This document shows, piece after piece, positions 29,935 to 36,776 of a stretch of DNA of 64,000 nt. A program made the position numbers and the translations under genes. Positions within the stretch are counted from its first letter, which is position 1, and the number at the start of each line of letters is the position of its first letter. The stretch covers positions 62,001 through 126,000 of the forward strand of contig NZ_CAKVAM010000002.1 in assembly GCF_934725225.1 (NCBI RefSeq), given 5' to 3'. The DNA comes from an uncultured Treponema sp. (lineage in GTDB: Bacteria > Spirochaetota > Spirochaetia > Treponematales > Treponemataceae). Under the pieces are notes generated by a model, which had not been told where the DNA came from, searched no databases, and saw only the letters and a program-made list of their open reading frames with translations.

Positions 29935-29963
29935 ATTTTATCATTGTAAAATGCAAGTGTCAA
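29935..29963 (-). promoter_or_regulatory. Sigma-70 promoter of the SurA/PpiD-like gene
   Basis: Minus-strand TTGACA (29963-29958), 17-bp spacer, TAAAAT (29940-29935). It should drive the chaperone gene and the following DUF115 gene. Confidence 0.75.
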
Positions 29964-30016
29964 TGTAGAAACTTTTCTGCGCATTTTGTCTTTCAATACA
30001 CAAAGTTTCAGTTTCA

Positions 30017-30025
30017 TGCTATACT
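30017..30025 (+). promoter_or_regulatory. Extended -10 promoter of the IMP cyclohydrolase-like gene
   Basis: TGC followed by TATACT (30020-30025), an extended -10 element, with no good -35. The ATG at 30045 follows a CGGAGG ribosome-binding site. Confidence 0.45.
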
Positions 30026-30044
30026 AAATTCATTCGGAGGAATT

Positions 30045-30758
30045 ATGATTCAAAAAACATTGAAAGAGGCTCTTTCTAAAAACGAATATCCAGGACGCGG
30101 AATTATTGTAGGAAAATCCGCAGACGGAAATTATGCGGTTTCTGCATATTGGATTATGGGGAGAAGCGAAAACAGCCGCAATAGAATTTTTGTGGAAGAC
30201 GGAAACGGAATCCGCACGCAGGCATTTGACCCTTCAAAACTTACAGACCCAAGCCTTATAATTTATGCGCCTGTAAAAGTTCTTGGCTCAAAGACAATTG
30301 TAACAAACGGCGACCAGACAGACACAGTTTACGACGGACTTAAAAACGGACTTAGCTTTGAAAAATCCTTGCAGTCAAGAAAGTTTGAGCCTGATTCTCC
30401 GAATTTTACACCACGCATTTCAGCCTTGCTTGAAGTTGAAAACGGCAGTTTTAATTTTTCAATGTCGATTTTAAAAAGCGACTGCGGAAACGAATCTTCT
30501 GTAAACAGATACACTTTTGACTTTGAAAATCCGCGCGCAGGAATCGGCCGCTACATTCACACTTATATGCAGAACGGAAATCCTCTTCCTAGCTTTGAAG
30601 GCGAGCCTGAGATTTTGGAGCTGGACGGAACTTCTATAGAAGAAACTGCAAATTCAATTTGGGAAAACTTGAACGAAGACAACAAAGTTTCGCTTTTTGT
30701 GCGCTTTATTGAAATTGCGACAGGAAAAGTTCAGACAAAAATTATAAACAAAAACTAA
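30045..30758 (+). CDS. IMP cyclohydrolase-like protein (archaeal PurO type)
   Basis: 237 residues. The N-terminus YPGRGIIVGKSADGNYAVSAYWIMGRSENSRNR and the later GRYIHTYMQNGNPLPSF fit the IMP cyclohydrolase family represented by archaeal PurO, an NTN-hydrolase fold that closes FAICAR to IMP. Most bacteria use bifunctional PurH for this step. No other purine genes are in the window, so its role (biosynthesis or an unknown related reaction) is inferred. Strong GGAGG site before the ATG. Convergent with the TrpR-like gene, 8 bp apart. Confidence 0.7.
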   Translation: MIQKTLKEALSKNEYPGRGIIVGKSADGNYAVSAYWIMGRSENSRNRIFVEDGNGIRTQAFDPSKLTDPSLIIYAPVKVLGSKTIVTNGDQTDTVYDGLKNGLSFEKSLQSRKFEPDSPNFTPRISALLEVENGSFNFSMSILKSDCGNESSVNRYTFDFENPRAGIGRYIHTYMQNGNPLPSFEGEPEILELDGTSIEETANSIWENLNEDNKVSLFVRFIEIATGKVQTKIINKN

Positions 30759-30766
30759 GATAAATA

Positions 30767-31066
30767 TTATTTCAGCGATTTCAAGAGGGCAAGAACTTTT
30801 TGGAACGCTGAATTTTCCTTTTTCATTTCTCTGGAACCTCTCGTGATGTTGCACAAAGACAAATTGTATTTTTTTGCAATTTCGCGCTGGGTTGTTCCTT
30901 CGTCAAGTTCCTTTACAAGGCTCCATCTCTTGGAAAAATCCTTCAATTCAGACTTTGTAAAAAGACAGCCGAAAAAATCAAATATAAGATTTTCGTCCTG
31001 AATTTTTGAAAGAAGCATACATATTTCTTTAATCTGATCGTTCTGGCTGTTTTTTGTTTCTGGCAT
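30767..31066 (-). CDS. TrpR-family transcriptional repressor
   Basis: 99 residues, a complete TrpR/YerC-type helical protein. The helix-turn-helix is EGTTQREIAKKYNLSLCNITRGSREM, close to the TrpR consensus TQREIA...ITRGSN. TrpR dimers bind operators with tryptophan as co-repressor; YerC-type members respond to other signals. No trp gene lies nearby, so the regulon is unknown. The minus-strand promoter TTGCTT-17-TATCAT lies just upstream, with AGAGG before the ATG. Confidence 0.85.
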   Translation of the reverse strand: MPETKNSQNDQIKEICMLLSKIQDENLIFDFFGCLFTKSELKDFSKRWSLVKELDEGTTQREIAKKYNLSLCNITRGSREMKKENSAFQKVLALLKSLK

Positions 31067-31130
31067 TTTTACCTCTAAAAGAATGATAATCCAATTGCAT
31101 TAAAAAAGCAAACTGTCTTTAAAATAAAAA

Positions 31131-31250
31131 GACCGGCTTTTACACCGGCCATGCCTTTTGGCATCCAGGCTCCAATGGGTGGGAGGGGATAAATTGAACA
31201 CCTGGTAATTTATATATCGGAGCGCATTCCGTTTTTCTTGAATTGTTTTT
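31131..31250. other. Structured intergenic element with several hairpins (terminator or small RNA)
   Basis: This 217-bp gap holds a GC-rich block unlike its AT-rich surroundings: stem-loop 31131-31150 (GACCGG/CCGGCC), stem-loop 31151-31164 (ATGCC/GGCAT), a CTCC/GGAG pair, and a long-range pairing CCAGG (31165-31169) with CCTGG (31202-31206). Read on the minus strand, the first hairpin is followed by CTTTTTATTTT, a good terminator for the PEGA-like gene. Read on the plus strand, TTGCAT-19-TAAAAT (31095-31125) would start transcription at the first hairpin, and CGGA/TCCG plus TTTTT near 31225-31245 could end it. No known RNA family recognised. Confidence 0.4.
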
Positions 31251-31282
31251 TTACTGTTTAAATATTTGTTGAATTTGCGGCT

Positions 31283-32287
31283 TTATTCGTCTGTTTCTTC
31301 AATATTTGCGTCAATGTTTACAGAAATGTTGTAGCTTCGTCCGTCCAATGCGGAAACTGTCTTTGTTATTTCGTAGTCGCCCACAATGAATTTTACGGTG
31401 TGGTCGCCGCACGTTGTGTAGAACTGTTCTACTGGAGCTGTGTATTCGTCATTGTCGAATGTTATTTTTGTGCCTTCAGGCGCAATGAGTCTGATTATCG
31501 GCTTTATTTCCCTAAGCGAAATTTCAATATTTGAAGTCTTTGCCTGCTCAACGCTCACTGTTCGCACTTCATTGCGGTAAAAGTCGCTTACAATGTTTAC
31601 GTTATGGCTTCCTGCTGGAACAAGAATGTCTTTTTTTCCAAGCTCCGACTGCTTTCCGTCAACAAAAACAGTGAATTCTTTTGCTTCTTCGTTTTCTGGA
31701 GAATTTATGGCAAGCGAAATTTTTCCTTCATTTGAAAGAATCGGATATGCGCACACGCTGAATTTTGACTTTGAAATGGAATCGCTTGAGCCTTTCATCG
31801 CAAGCTGAAGCCTGAAGAACAAAAATCCGTCGGCATTTGCAGGAATCATCTGCGCCGTGTACGAATATGCGTCGCTTTTTATTGAACTGTTTTTATTGGT
31901 TGGAACTTTTATATTAAAACTTAAACTTTCGCCGAACGTTCCGACTTCCGCCCTTGTTCCGTTGTAGTCAATCAGCTTGGCGTCTGGAGCTGGAGAAATT
32001 CCTGAATACAAAGACCAGGCAACGGAATCCCGCCACTCAGCGACTATTTTTGGAACTTTTATTGAAATTTCAATTCCTTCTATAAAGGTTTTGTCTTCCG
32101 GAAGTTTTATTACAACCGCATCGTTTACGCCGGCTTCAACTGATTTTTTTTCAAAAAGTGAATCGATTGCAATTAAATTTGTCTTGCGCACACGGAAAGG
32201 CTCGGCGTTTAGCAGAAAAATTCCGCAGAAAGCCAAAAGCATCAAAGAGAAAACTTTTTTGTTTTTTCTGCCAATGCAAGATTTCAT
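31283..32287 (-). CDS. Secreted hypothetical protein with C-terminal PEGA-like region
   Basis: 334 residues with a signal peptide (about 1-28, ending LLNAEP). The rest is predominantly beta. The C-terminal part (about 205-300) has FTVFVDGKQSELGKKDILVPAGSHNVNIV, like a PEGA surface-layer repeat, and a second such unit (KITFDNDEYTAPVEQFYTTCGDHTVKFI). Probably an envelope protein; no enzymatic motif seen. It follows the M23 peptidase gene by about 47 bp on the same strand. Confidence 0.65.
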   Translation of the reverse strand: MKSCIGRKNKKVFSLMLLAFCGIFLLNAEPFRVRKTNLIAIDSLFEKKSVEAGVNDAVVIKLPEDKTFIEGIEISIKVPKIVAEWRDSVAWSLYSGISPAPDAKLIDYNGTRAEVGTFGESLSFNIKVPTNKNSSIKSDAYSYTAQMIPANADGFLFFRLQLAMKGSSDSISKSKFSVCAYPILSNEGKISLAINSPENEEAKEFTVFVDGKQSELGKKDILVPAGSHNVNIVSDFYRNEVRTVSVEQAKTSNIEISLREIKPIIRLIAPEGTKITFDNDEYTAPVEQFYTTCGDHTVKFIVGDYEITKTVSALDGRSYNISVNIDANIEETDE

Positions 32288-32334
32288 GTTGATATTATAA
32301 TCTTAAATCTTCTATATTTCTAGTGTAATTTCTT

Positions 32335-33222
32335 TTATTTTAAGTATTTTCCGGGATTTAATGAAGAGCCGTTCTGCTTTATTTCAAAGTGAAGGTGCGG
32401 ACCTGTTGAAAGTCCTGTTGTTCCGACTTTGCCGATTTTCTGCCCTGTTGAAACTGCTTCTCCTTCTTCAACTAGGATTTCTGAAAGATGTGCATAGGTG
32501 CTTTCCATTCCGCCTGCGTGGGAAATTATGATATAGTTTCCGTAGATTCTGTTTCCTCTTTCCACGGATTTTACAGTTCCAGTCTTGCAGGCAAATACAG
32601 TTGTTCCCGCCGGAGCTGCAAGGTCAATTCCTTTGTGAAACTGCCATCTGCCTGTTATGGGGCTTTGTCTTTTTCCGTAGTCGGAAGTCAAAATGCTTTT
32701 TTCTAGCGGCATGGACATTCCGGGATTTAAAAAATACGCCCGTTCAGCTGGACTGAATCTTTCTCCGGGAATAAAATAGAAAATTCTTGAGTTTATTTTG
32801 TACTGCTCAAAAGCTCCCTGCGAAATTTTTTCTTTATGCTCGTTTGCAAGTAGAAATTCAATGGAAGTGGCAGGAGATTCCGGGATAAAAAGTCCGTTCG
32901 CGGAAGGAAGAGTTATTGTTTTGCCTTCAAGAAGCTCGCCGCTGTTTTCTATGGAATTTGCGGTTGACAAAGTTTCCTGCCAGATGCTGCACCTTGCCGC
33001 CACGGTAAAAATTGTGTCGCCTTTTTTTGCTTTGTATGAATAGAAAGTCGGAACGCTTGTGTTTGACTTGAAAAAATCTTTCTGGCATTGCTGGACTTCC
33101 TGCTGGTACTGGGAAAAAAGAAAGTCGCGCGATTCCAAGGACGGAATTTGCGGAAAACTTTGCGCCCATACACAAAAAAGTGAAAAAAATGTTCCTGCGA
33201 TAAAAAAAAGTTTTTTCTTCAT
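32335..33222 (-). CDS. LysM-M23 family metallopeptidase (murein hydrolase-like)
   Basis: 295 residues: signal peptide (about 1-20), a LysM domain (about 62-110, KKGDTIFTVAARCSI... LLEGKTITLP) and a C-terminal M23 domain. The zinc ligands are intact: HKGIDLAAPAGTTV (H and D) and HLHFEI (HxH). Such proteins cut or help cut peptidoglycan in the periplasm. There is no Shine-Dalgarno sequence: the ATG follows directly on the T-run of a terminator hairpin (33224-33258), unusual for a translated gene. No other in-frame start keeps the signal peptide. Confidence 0.88.
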   Translation of the reverse strand: MKKKLFFIAGTFFSLFCVWAQSFPQIPSLESRDFLFSQYQQEVQQCQKDFFKSNTSVPTFYSYKAKKGDTIFTVAARCSIWQETLSTANSIENSGELLEGKTITLPSANGLFIPESPATSIEFLLANEHKEKISQGAFEQYKINSRIFYFIPGERFSPAERAYFLNPGMSMPLEKSILTSDYGKRQSPITGRWQFHKGIDLAAPAGTTVFACKTGTVKSVERGNRIYGNYIIISHAGGMESTYAHLSEILVEEGEAVSTGQKIGKVGTTGLSTGPHLHFEIKQNGSSLNPGKYLK

Positions 33223-33223
33223 A

Positions 33224-33258
33224 AAAAAAGCTGCTCAAGAAAATATTCCTGAACAGCC
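33224..33258 (-). terminator. Terminator of the ferredoxin gene, abutting the M23 start codon
   Basis: On the minus strand GCTGTTCAGGA pairs with TCTTGAGCAGC (11 bp, two G-T pairs) around a short loop, followed by seven T. The T-run ends at the ATG of the M23 peptidase gene. Confidence 0.75.
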
Positions 33259-33282
33259 TTGTTCTTTAACAGCTTGTGGCTG

Positions 33283-33453
33283 TTACTCTTCTGAGATTGC
33301 TCCAACTGGACATACAGAAGCGCATGATCCGCAGCTTACGCAGTTGTCAGCATTAATCTGACGCTTGTCGTTTACTTCGCTGATTGCTTCTGAAGGGCAT
33401 TCGCCTTCGCATGCTCCGCAGTTGATGCAGTCCGATGAAATTTTGTAAGCCAT
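33283..33453 (-). CDS. 2[4Fe-4S] ferredoxin
   Basis: 56 residues, shorter than many gene finders report. Two clusters of the form CINCGACEGECP and CVSCGSCASVCP give the classic CxxCxxCxxxCP pair of a clostridial-type ferredoxin. It carries low-potential electrons, for example for pyruvate:ferredoxin oxidoreductase or hydrogenase, as expected of a fermentative anaerobe. GAGG lies 6 bp before the ATG. It has its own promoter (33513-33541) and terminator (33224-33258). Confidence 0.95.
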   Translation of the reverse strand: MAYKISSDCINCGACEGECPSEAISEVNDKRQINADNCVSCGSCASVCPVGAISEE

Positions 33454-33512
33454 AAAATACCTCGGTTTGTGTGTGTGGAAAACTTCTATTAATACAGAAA
33501 TCTTCTAAAAAA

Positions 33513-33541
33513 ATAATACTTGAAATTTTCTAAAAAGGCAA
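33513..33541 (-). promoter_or_regulatory. Sigma-70 promoter of the ferredoxin gene
   Basis: Minus-strand TTGCCT (33541-33536), 17-bp spacer, TATTAT (33518-33513). Divergent from the poly-G promoter that begins 37 bp away. Confidence 0.65.
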
Positions 33542-33577
33542 GTTTTGTTTTTTTTATTCAAAAATTTTCAAAAGTAC

Positions 33578-33603
33578 TTGACAAATCCCGGGGGGGGTAC
33601 AAT
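33578..33603 (+). promoter_or_regulatory. Poly-G promoter (putative phase-variable) of the SUMF1 lipoprotein
   Basis: TTGACA (33578-33583), a 14-bp spacer ending in eight consecutive G (33590-33597), then TACAAT (33598-33603). The spacer is 3 bp short of the optimum 17, so changes in tract length should alter promoter strength. The leader contains a GCTGAA/TTCAGC hairpin (33608-33625 region) and an AAGGG ribosome-binding site. Confidence 0.7.
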
Positions 33604-33651
33604 AAGCGTTGCTGAATTTTTTTCAGCGGAATCCATTTTAAGGGTAAGCCT

Positions 33652-34626
33652 ATGAAAAAGATTACTAAGATTTTGTCTATACTTGCGGTTTTTGCTTTGG
33701 CATTTTCGTTTGCAGGATGCAGCAGTGGAGATAATGACAGCAGTTCAGATGATGTAACAATTAGCGGTTCAGGTTCGGGAGGAACTTCAAGCAGGATACC
33801 AGAAGACTTTGTGAAAATTCCTGCTGTGTCAATTACAGGAACAGAAACTTGGACTCCAGAATCAGAAGTGTTTATAAGCGGACGTAAACTTGAAATTTCT
33901 TCATTCTATATGAGCGATCATGAGATAACAAGGGCTGAATACAAGTCAATTGTTGGACAAATCTATCCTAATTATGTAATTATGTTCGATAAGGACGGTA
34001 ACGAGCTTGCAGACAATGAAGCAGGAAACAACCCTGTAACTATCAACTGGTACGATGCTATTGTCTATTGCAATAAACGTTCAATAAAAGAAAATTTAAC
34101 GCCTTGCTATACGATAAGTGGTTCAAAAAATCCTAGTGATTGGGGAAATGTGCCGACTTCAAACGATAGCACCTGGGCTGCTGTAACATGCGATTTTACT
34201 GCGAACGGCTACCGCCTTCCGACCGAAGCAGAATGGGAATGGGCAGCTCGCGGAGGTGAAAGCTACAAATATGCCGGCGGTGATACTATTAATGATGTTG
34301 CATGGTGTACAGGAAATACTTACGGAACAAGAGATGTAAAAACAAAGAAAGCCAACGGCTATGGACTTTATGATATGACAGGAAATGTTAATGAATGGTG
34401 CTGGGACTTCCATGATTATACTATATCAATTGATACTCCTGCCACAGGTAAATCGTCCGGTTTTATTCCTGGCACTGTTCCTATGCGTTGTCTTCGTGGT
34501 GGCGGCTGGCATGAAGCAATAGACAGTTTCTATTATATTTATGATCGGCAACGTTACTATCCGTATTATCGTGATGAGACTGACAATGCTGACTACGGTT
34601 TCCGCGTTGTTCGTACTGCAAAATAG
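33652..34626 (+). CDS. SUMF1/formylglycine-generating-enzyme-like lipoprotein
   Basis: 324 residues. Lipobox FAGC (Cys near 23), then a Ser/Gly/Asp-rich linker and an FGE-sulfatase (SUMF1) domain (about 60-322): YMSDHEITRAEYK, PVTINWYDAIVYCNKRS, YRLPTEAEWEWAARGG, YDMTGNVNEWCWD, LRGGGW and YGFRVVR. The two active-site cysteines of true formylglycine generators, expected just after the RGG motif, are absent, so it is probably a binding or structural domain. SUMF1 lipoproteins are common in larger-genome treponemes. Placed behind the poly-G promoter, so its surface or periplasmic expression may switch on and off. Confidence 0.82.
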   Translation: MKKITKILSILAVFALAFSFAGCSSGDNDSSSDDVTISGSGSGGTSSRIPEDFVKIPAVSITGTETWTPESEVFISGRKLEISSFYMSDHEITRAEYKSIVGQIYPNYVIMFDKDGNELADNEAGNNPVTINWYDAIVYCNKRSIKENLTPCYTISGSKNPSDWGNVPTSNDSTWAAVTCDFTANGYRLPTEAEWEWAARGGESYKYAGGDTINDVAWCTGNTYGTRDVKTKKANGYGLYDMTGNVNEWCWDFHDYTISIDTPATGKSSGFIPGTVPMRCLRGGGWHEAIDSFYYIYDRQRYYPYYRDETDNADYGFRVVRTAK

Positions 34627-34688
34627 CATTCTGCATCATGCCCTTGCGTGTGCACTTCAAATAGTCTAACATATTATTGGTACCACCA

Positions 34689-34731
34689 CCTGACAAATGC
34701 TTGCAAGACCTCCTTGTGTGTTCATGTCAGG
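34689..34731. repeat. Imperfect inverted repeat downstream of the SUMF1 gene
   Basis: CCTGACA (34689-34695) is the exact complement of TGTCAGG (34725-34731), with further pairing between TTGCAAG and CTTGTG inside. Lies in the 338-bp non-coding gap before recA, ahead of the terminator. Function unknown. Confidence 0.45.
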
Positions 34732-34740
34732 CGTCATTGC

Positions 34741-34786
34741 AAAGGATTTTTGTCAGACCCCCTAACAAAAGTCCTTTGTCTTTTTT
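34741..34786 (+). terminator. Terminator after the SUMF1 lipoprotein gene
   Basis: AAAGGATTTTTGT pairs with ACAAAAGTCCTTT (one mismatch) around a C-rich loop, followed by GTC and six T. Confidence 0.75.
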
Positions 34787-34877
34787 CTCCCACTTTAAAA
34801 CTATTTTTTTTTATGGTATATTTTCAAGGAATTTTTTAAATTCAGTGCATAAAATTAAAAAAAATGTATATAAAGTT

Positions 34878-34939
34878 ATAAAATCTTAAATAGAAAGTTT
34901 TGAACTTTTGTTTCCGCTGCTTTCTGTTTAAGATTTTAT
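34878..34939 (+). promoter_or_regulatory. Nested inverted repeats upstream of recA
   Basis: A perfect 13-nt inverted repeat, ATAAAATCTTAAA (34878-34890) and TTTAAGATTTTAT (34927-34939), encloses the palindrome AAAGTT-TTG-AACTTT (34894-34908). It ends 25 bp before the recA ATG. It could be a repressor operator (LexA-like) plus an mRNA hairpin; no known spirochaetal SOS box is identified with certainty. Confidence 0.5.
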
Positions 34940-34964
34940 TCCTGCTGTTATATTGGAGAAAAAA

Positions 34965-36242
34965 ATGGCTAAGACAGAAGAAAAGTTTCCGGTTGAAATG
35001 TCGGAAAAACTAAAGGCCTTGGAAGCTGCAAGGCTTCAGATTGAAAAGCAGTTTGGAACAGGCTCTTTGATGAAGCTTGGAACAAAAACAGACACTGCTT
35101 CTATTGACGTTGTTCCTTCAGGCTCAATCTTGCTTGACGAAGCTCTTGGAATCGGAGGCTATCCGCGTGGACGTGTAATTGAAATGTACGGTCCTGAAAG
35201 TTCTGGAAAAACTACTCTTGCGCTTCATGCTGTTGCTGAGGCTCAAAAACTTGGCGGAATTGCGGCTTTTATTGACGCTGAGCACGCTTTAGACCCTGTT
35301 TATGCCAAAAATCTTGGTGTGAACATTGACGAGCTTTGGGTGAGCCAGCCGGATACAGGTGAGCAGGCTCTTGAAATTTGCGAAAACCTTGTGCGTTCTG
35401 GCGCAGTTGACATAATTGTTGTGGATTCAGTTGCCGCCCTTACTCCTCAAAAAGAAATTGAAGGCGAGATGGGAGATTCCGTCATGGGGCTTCAGGCTCG
35501 TCTTATGAGCCAGGCTCTTAGAAAACTTACCGCTATTGTCGGAAAGAGCAAGTGCATTGTGGTCTTTATAAACCAGATTCGCATGAAAATTGGCGTTATG
35601 TTTGGAAACCCTGAAACTACAACAGGCGGAAATGCGCTGAAATTCTATTCTTCCATTCGTCTTGAAATCCGCAGAATTGAATCAATTGACGGCAAGGGCG
35701 AAGAAGATGCTGTAGGAAACCGCGTGCGTGTAAAAATTGTAAAGAACAAAGTTGCGCCGCCTTTCCGCAAAGTTGAGCTTGATATTTACTTCGGAAAAGG
35801 AATTTCTTCTGCCGCATCTATTTTGGACTCTTCTGTAAAGCACGGGCTTATAGACAAGCGCGGTGCCTGGTACACAAAAGGAGACGAAAAAGTCGGTCAG
35901 GGAAAGGAAAACGCGGTTGCTTATATAGAAAATAATCCGGCATTTAAAATGGAGCTTGAAAATACTCTGCGTGAAAAGATTTTCCCCGGACAGGTTTTAC
36001 GCACCAAAGAAGGCGAAGTTGTAACAAAAGAGCAGATTCTTCAGTACGAAAAGGAAATGCGGGCAAAAGGCGTTGGGACTGGCTCTATTGCTGAATCTCC
36101 TGCAAAAGAAGAAAAATCAGCTGAAAAAGCTCCTGTTGCTCCTGCCACAGAAGAAAAGCCTGCGAAAACGACAAAGTCAAAGGCAGCAAGCCTTGCAAAA
36201 GCCGCTTCGGAAGACAAGCCTGTTCCAGACGAGCTTTTCTAG
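34965..36242 (+). CDS. recA: Recombinase RecA
   Basis: 425 residues from ATG 34965, which has GGAG 6 bp upstream; the in-frame TTG at 34953 overlaps that site. Walker A GPESSGKTT near residue 75, then FIDAEHALDPVYAK, DSVAALTPQKEIEGEMGD and FINQIRMKIGVMFGNPETTTGGNALKFY. After the core (about 1-350) comes a Lys/Ala/Glu/Pro-rich tail of about 60 residues, longer than in E. coli. RecA pairs homologous strands and triggers the SOS response where LexA exists. First of a run of same-strand genes through folK, scpA, scpB, rluB and cmk/rpsA. Confidence 0.98.
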   Translation: MAKTEEKFPVEMSEKLKALEAARLQIEKQFGTGSLMKLGTKTDTASIDVVPSGSILLDEALGIGGYPRGRVIEMYGPESSGKTTLALHAVAEAQKLGGIAAFIDAEHALDPVYAKNLGVNIDELWVSQPDTGEQALEICENLVRSGAVDIIVVDSVAALTPQKEIEGEMGDSVMGLQARLMSQALRKLTAIVGKSKCIVVFINQIRMKIGVMFGNPETTTGGNALKFYSSIRLEIRRIESIDGKGEEDAVGNRVRVKIVKNKVAPPFRKVELDIYFGKGISSAASILDSSVKHGLIDKRGAWYTKGDEKVGQGKENAVAYIENNPAFKMELENTLREKIFPGQVLRTKEGEVVTKEQILQYEKEMRAKGVGTGSIAESPAKEEKSAEKAPVAPATEEKPAKTTKSKAASLAKAASEDKPVPDELF

Positions 36243-36247
36243 GTTTT

Positions 36248-36754
36248 ATGGAACGTGTTGTTTTGGGGCTTGGCTCTAATAAAAGTTTCGGGGCGTTTTC
36301 TTCCTTTGAGCTTTTAAAAAGAGCCTGCTCTTGCCTTGCAGATTTTATACATGAGCTTAAAGTTTCTTCTATATATAGAACTGCGGCTATGTATGTCTGC
36401 GAGCAAGATGATTTTTATAATATGGTTGCCGTTGGAAATTTCAGCGGAACTCCTGATTCTCTTCTTGAAAAAATCCATTCAATTGAACAGAAATTCGGAC
36501 GCGACAGAAGCCTTGAATTTAGAAACGGCCCGCGCTCCTTGGACATTGACATAGAACTTTTTGGAAATCAAACTGTAAAAAAAGAAAATCTTGTGATTCC
36601 GCATGAGCGTCTTTTAGAAAGAGCGTTTGTTCTTGCGCCTTTTCTTGAAGTTTTGCAAAAAAATGCCGATGTTAATAAAGCGGACATAGAATTCTACGGA
36701 AAAAAACTGGAGCTTTTAAAGGATCAGCGGGTAGAAATGTATTGTCCGTTTTAA
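36248..36754 (+). CDS. folK: 2-amino-4-hydroxy-6-hydroxymethyldihydropteridine pyrophosphokinase FolK
   Basis: 168 residues with the HPPK landmarks LGLGSNKSFG, SSIYRTAAMYVCEQDDFYNMV, EQKFGRDRSLEFRNGPRSLDIDIELFG and IPHERLLERAFVLAP. FolK transfers pyrophosphate to the pterin in folate biosynthesis. It starts 5 bp after the recA stop. Confidence 0.94.
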   Translation: MERVVLGLGSNKSFGAFSSFELLKRACSCLADFIHELKVSSIYRTAAMYVCEQDDFYNMVAVGNFSGTPDSLLEKIHSIEQKFGRDRSLEFRNGPRSLDIDIELFGNQTVKKENLVIPHERLLERAFVLAPFLEVLQKNADVNKADIEFYGKKLELLKDQRVEMYCPF

Positions 36755-36776
36755 AAATATTGCTTCGGAGCGCAAA

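Noticed and set aside
34648..34889. Overlapping short plus-strand frames between the SUMF1 gene and recA
   Set aside because: They run through the terminator hairpin and A/T-rich leader, have no ribosome-binding site and look non-coding.
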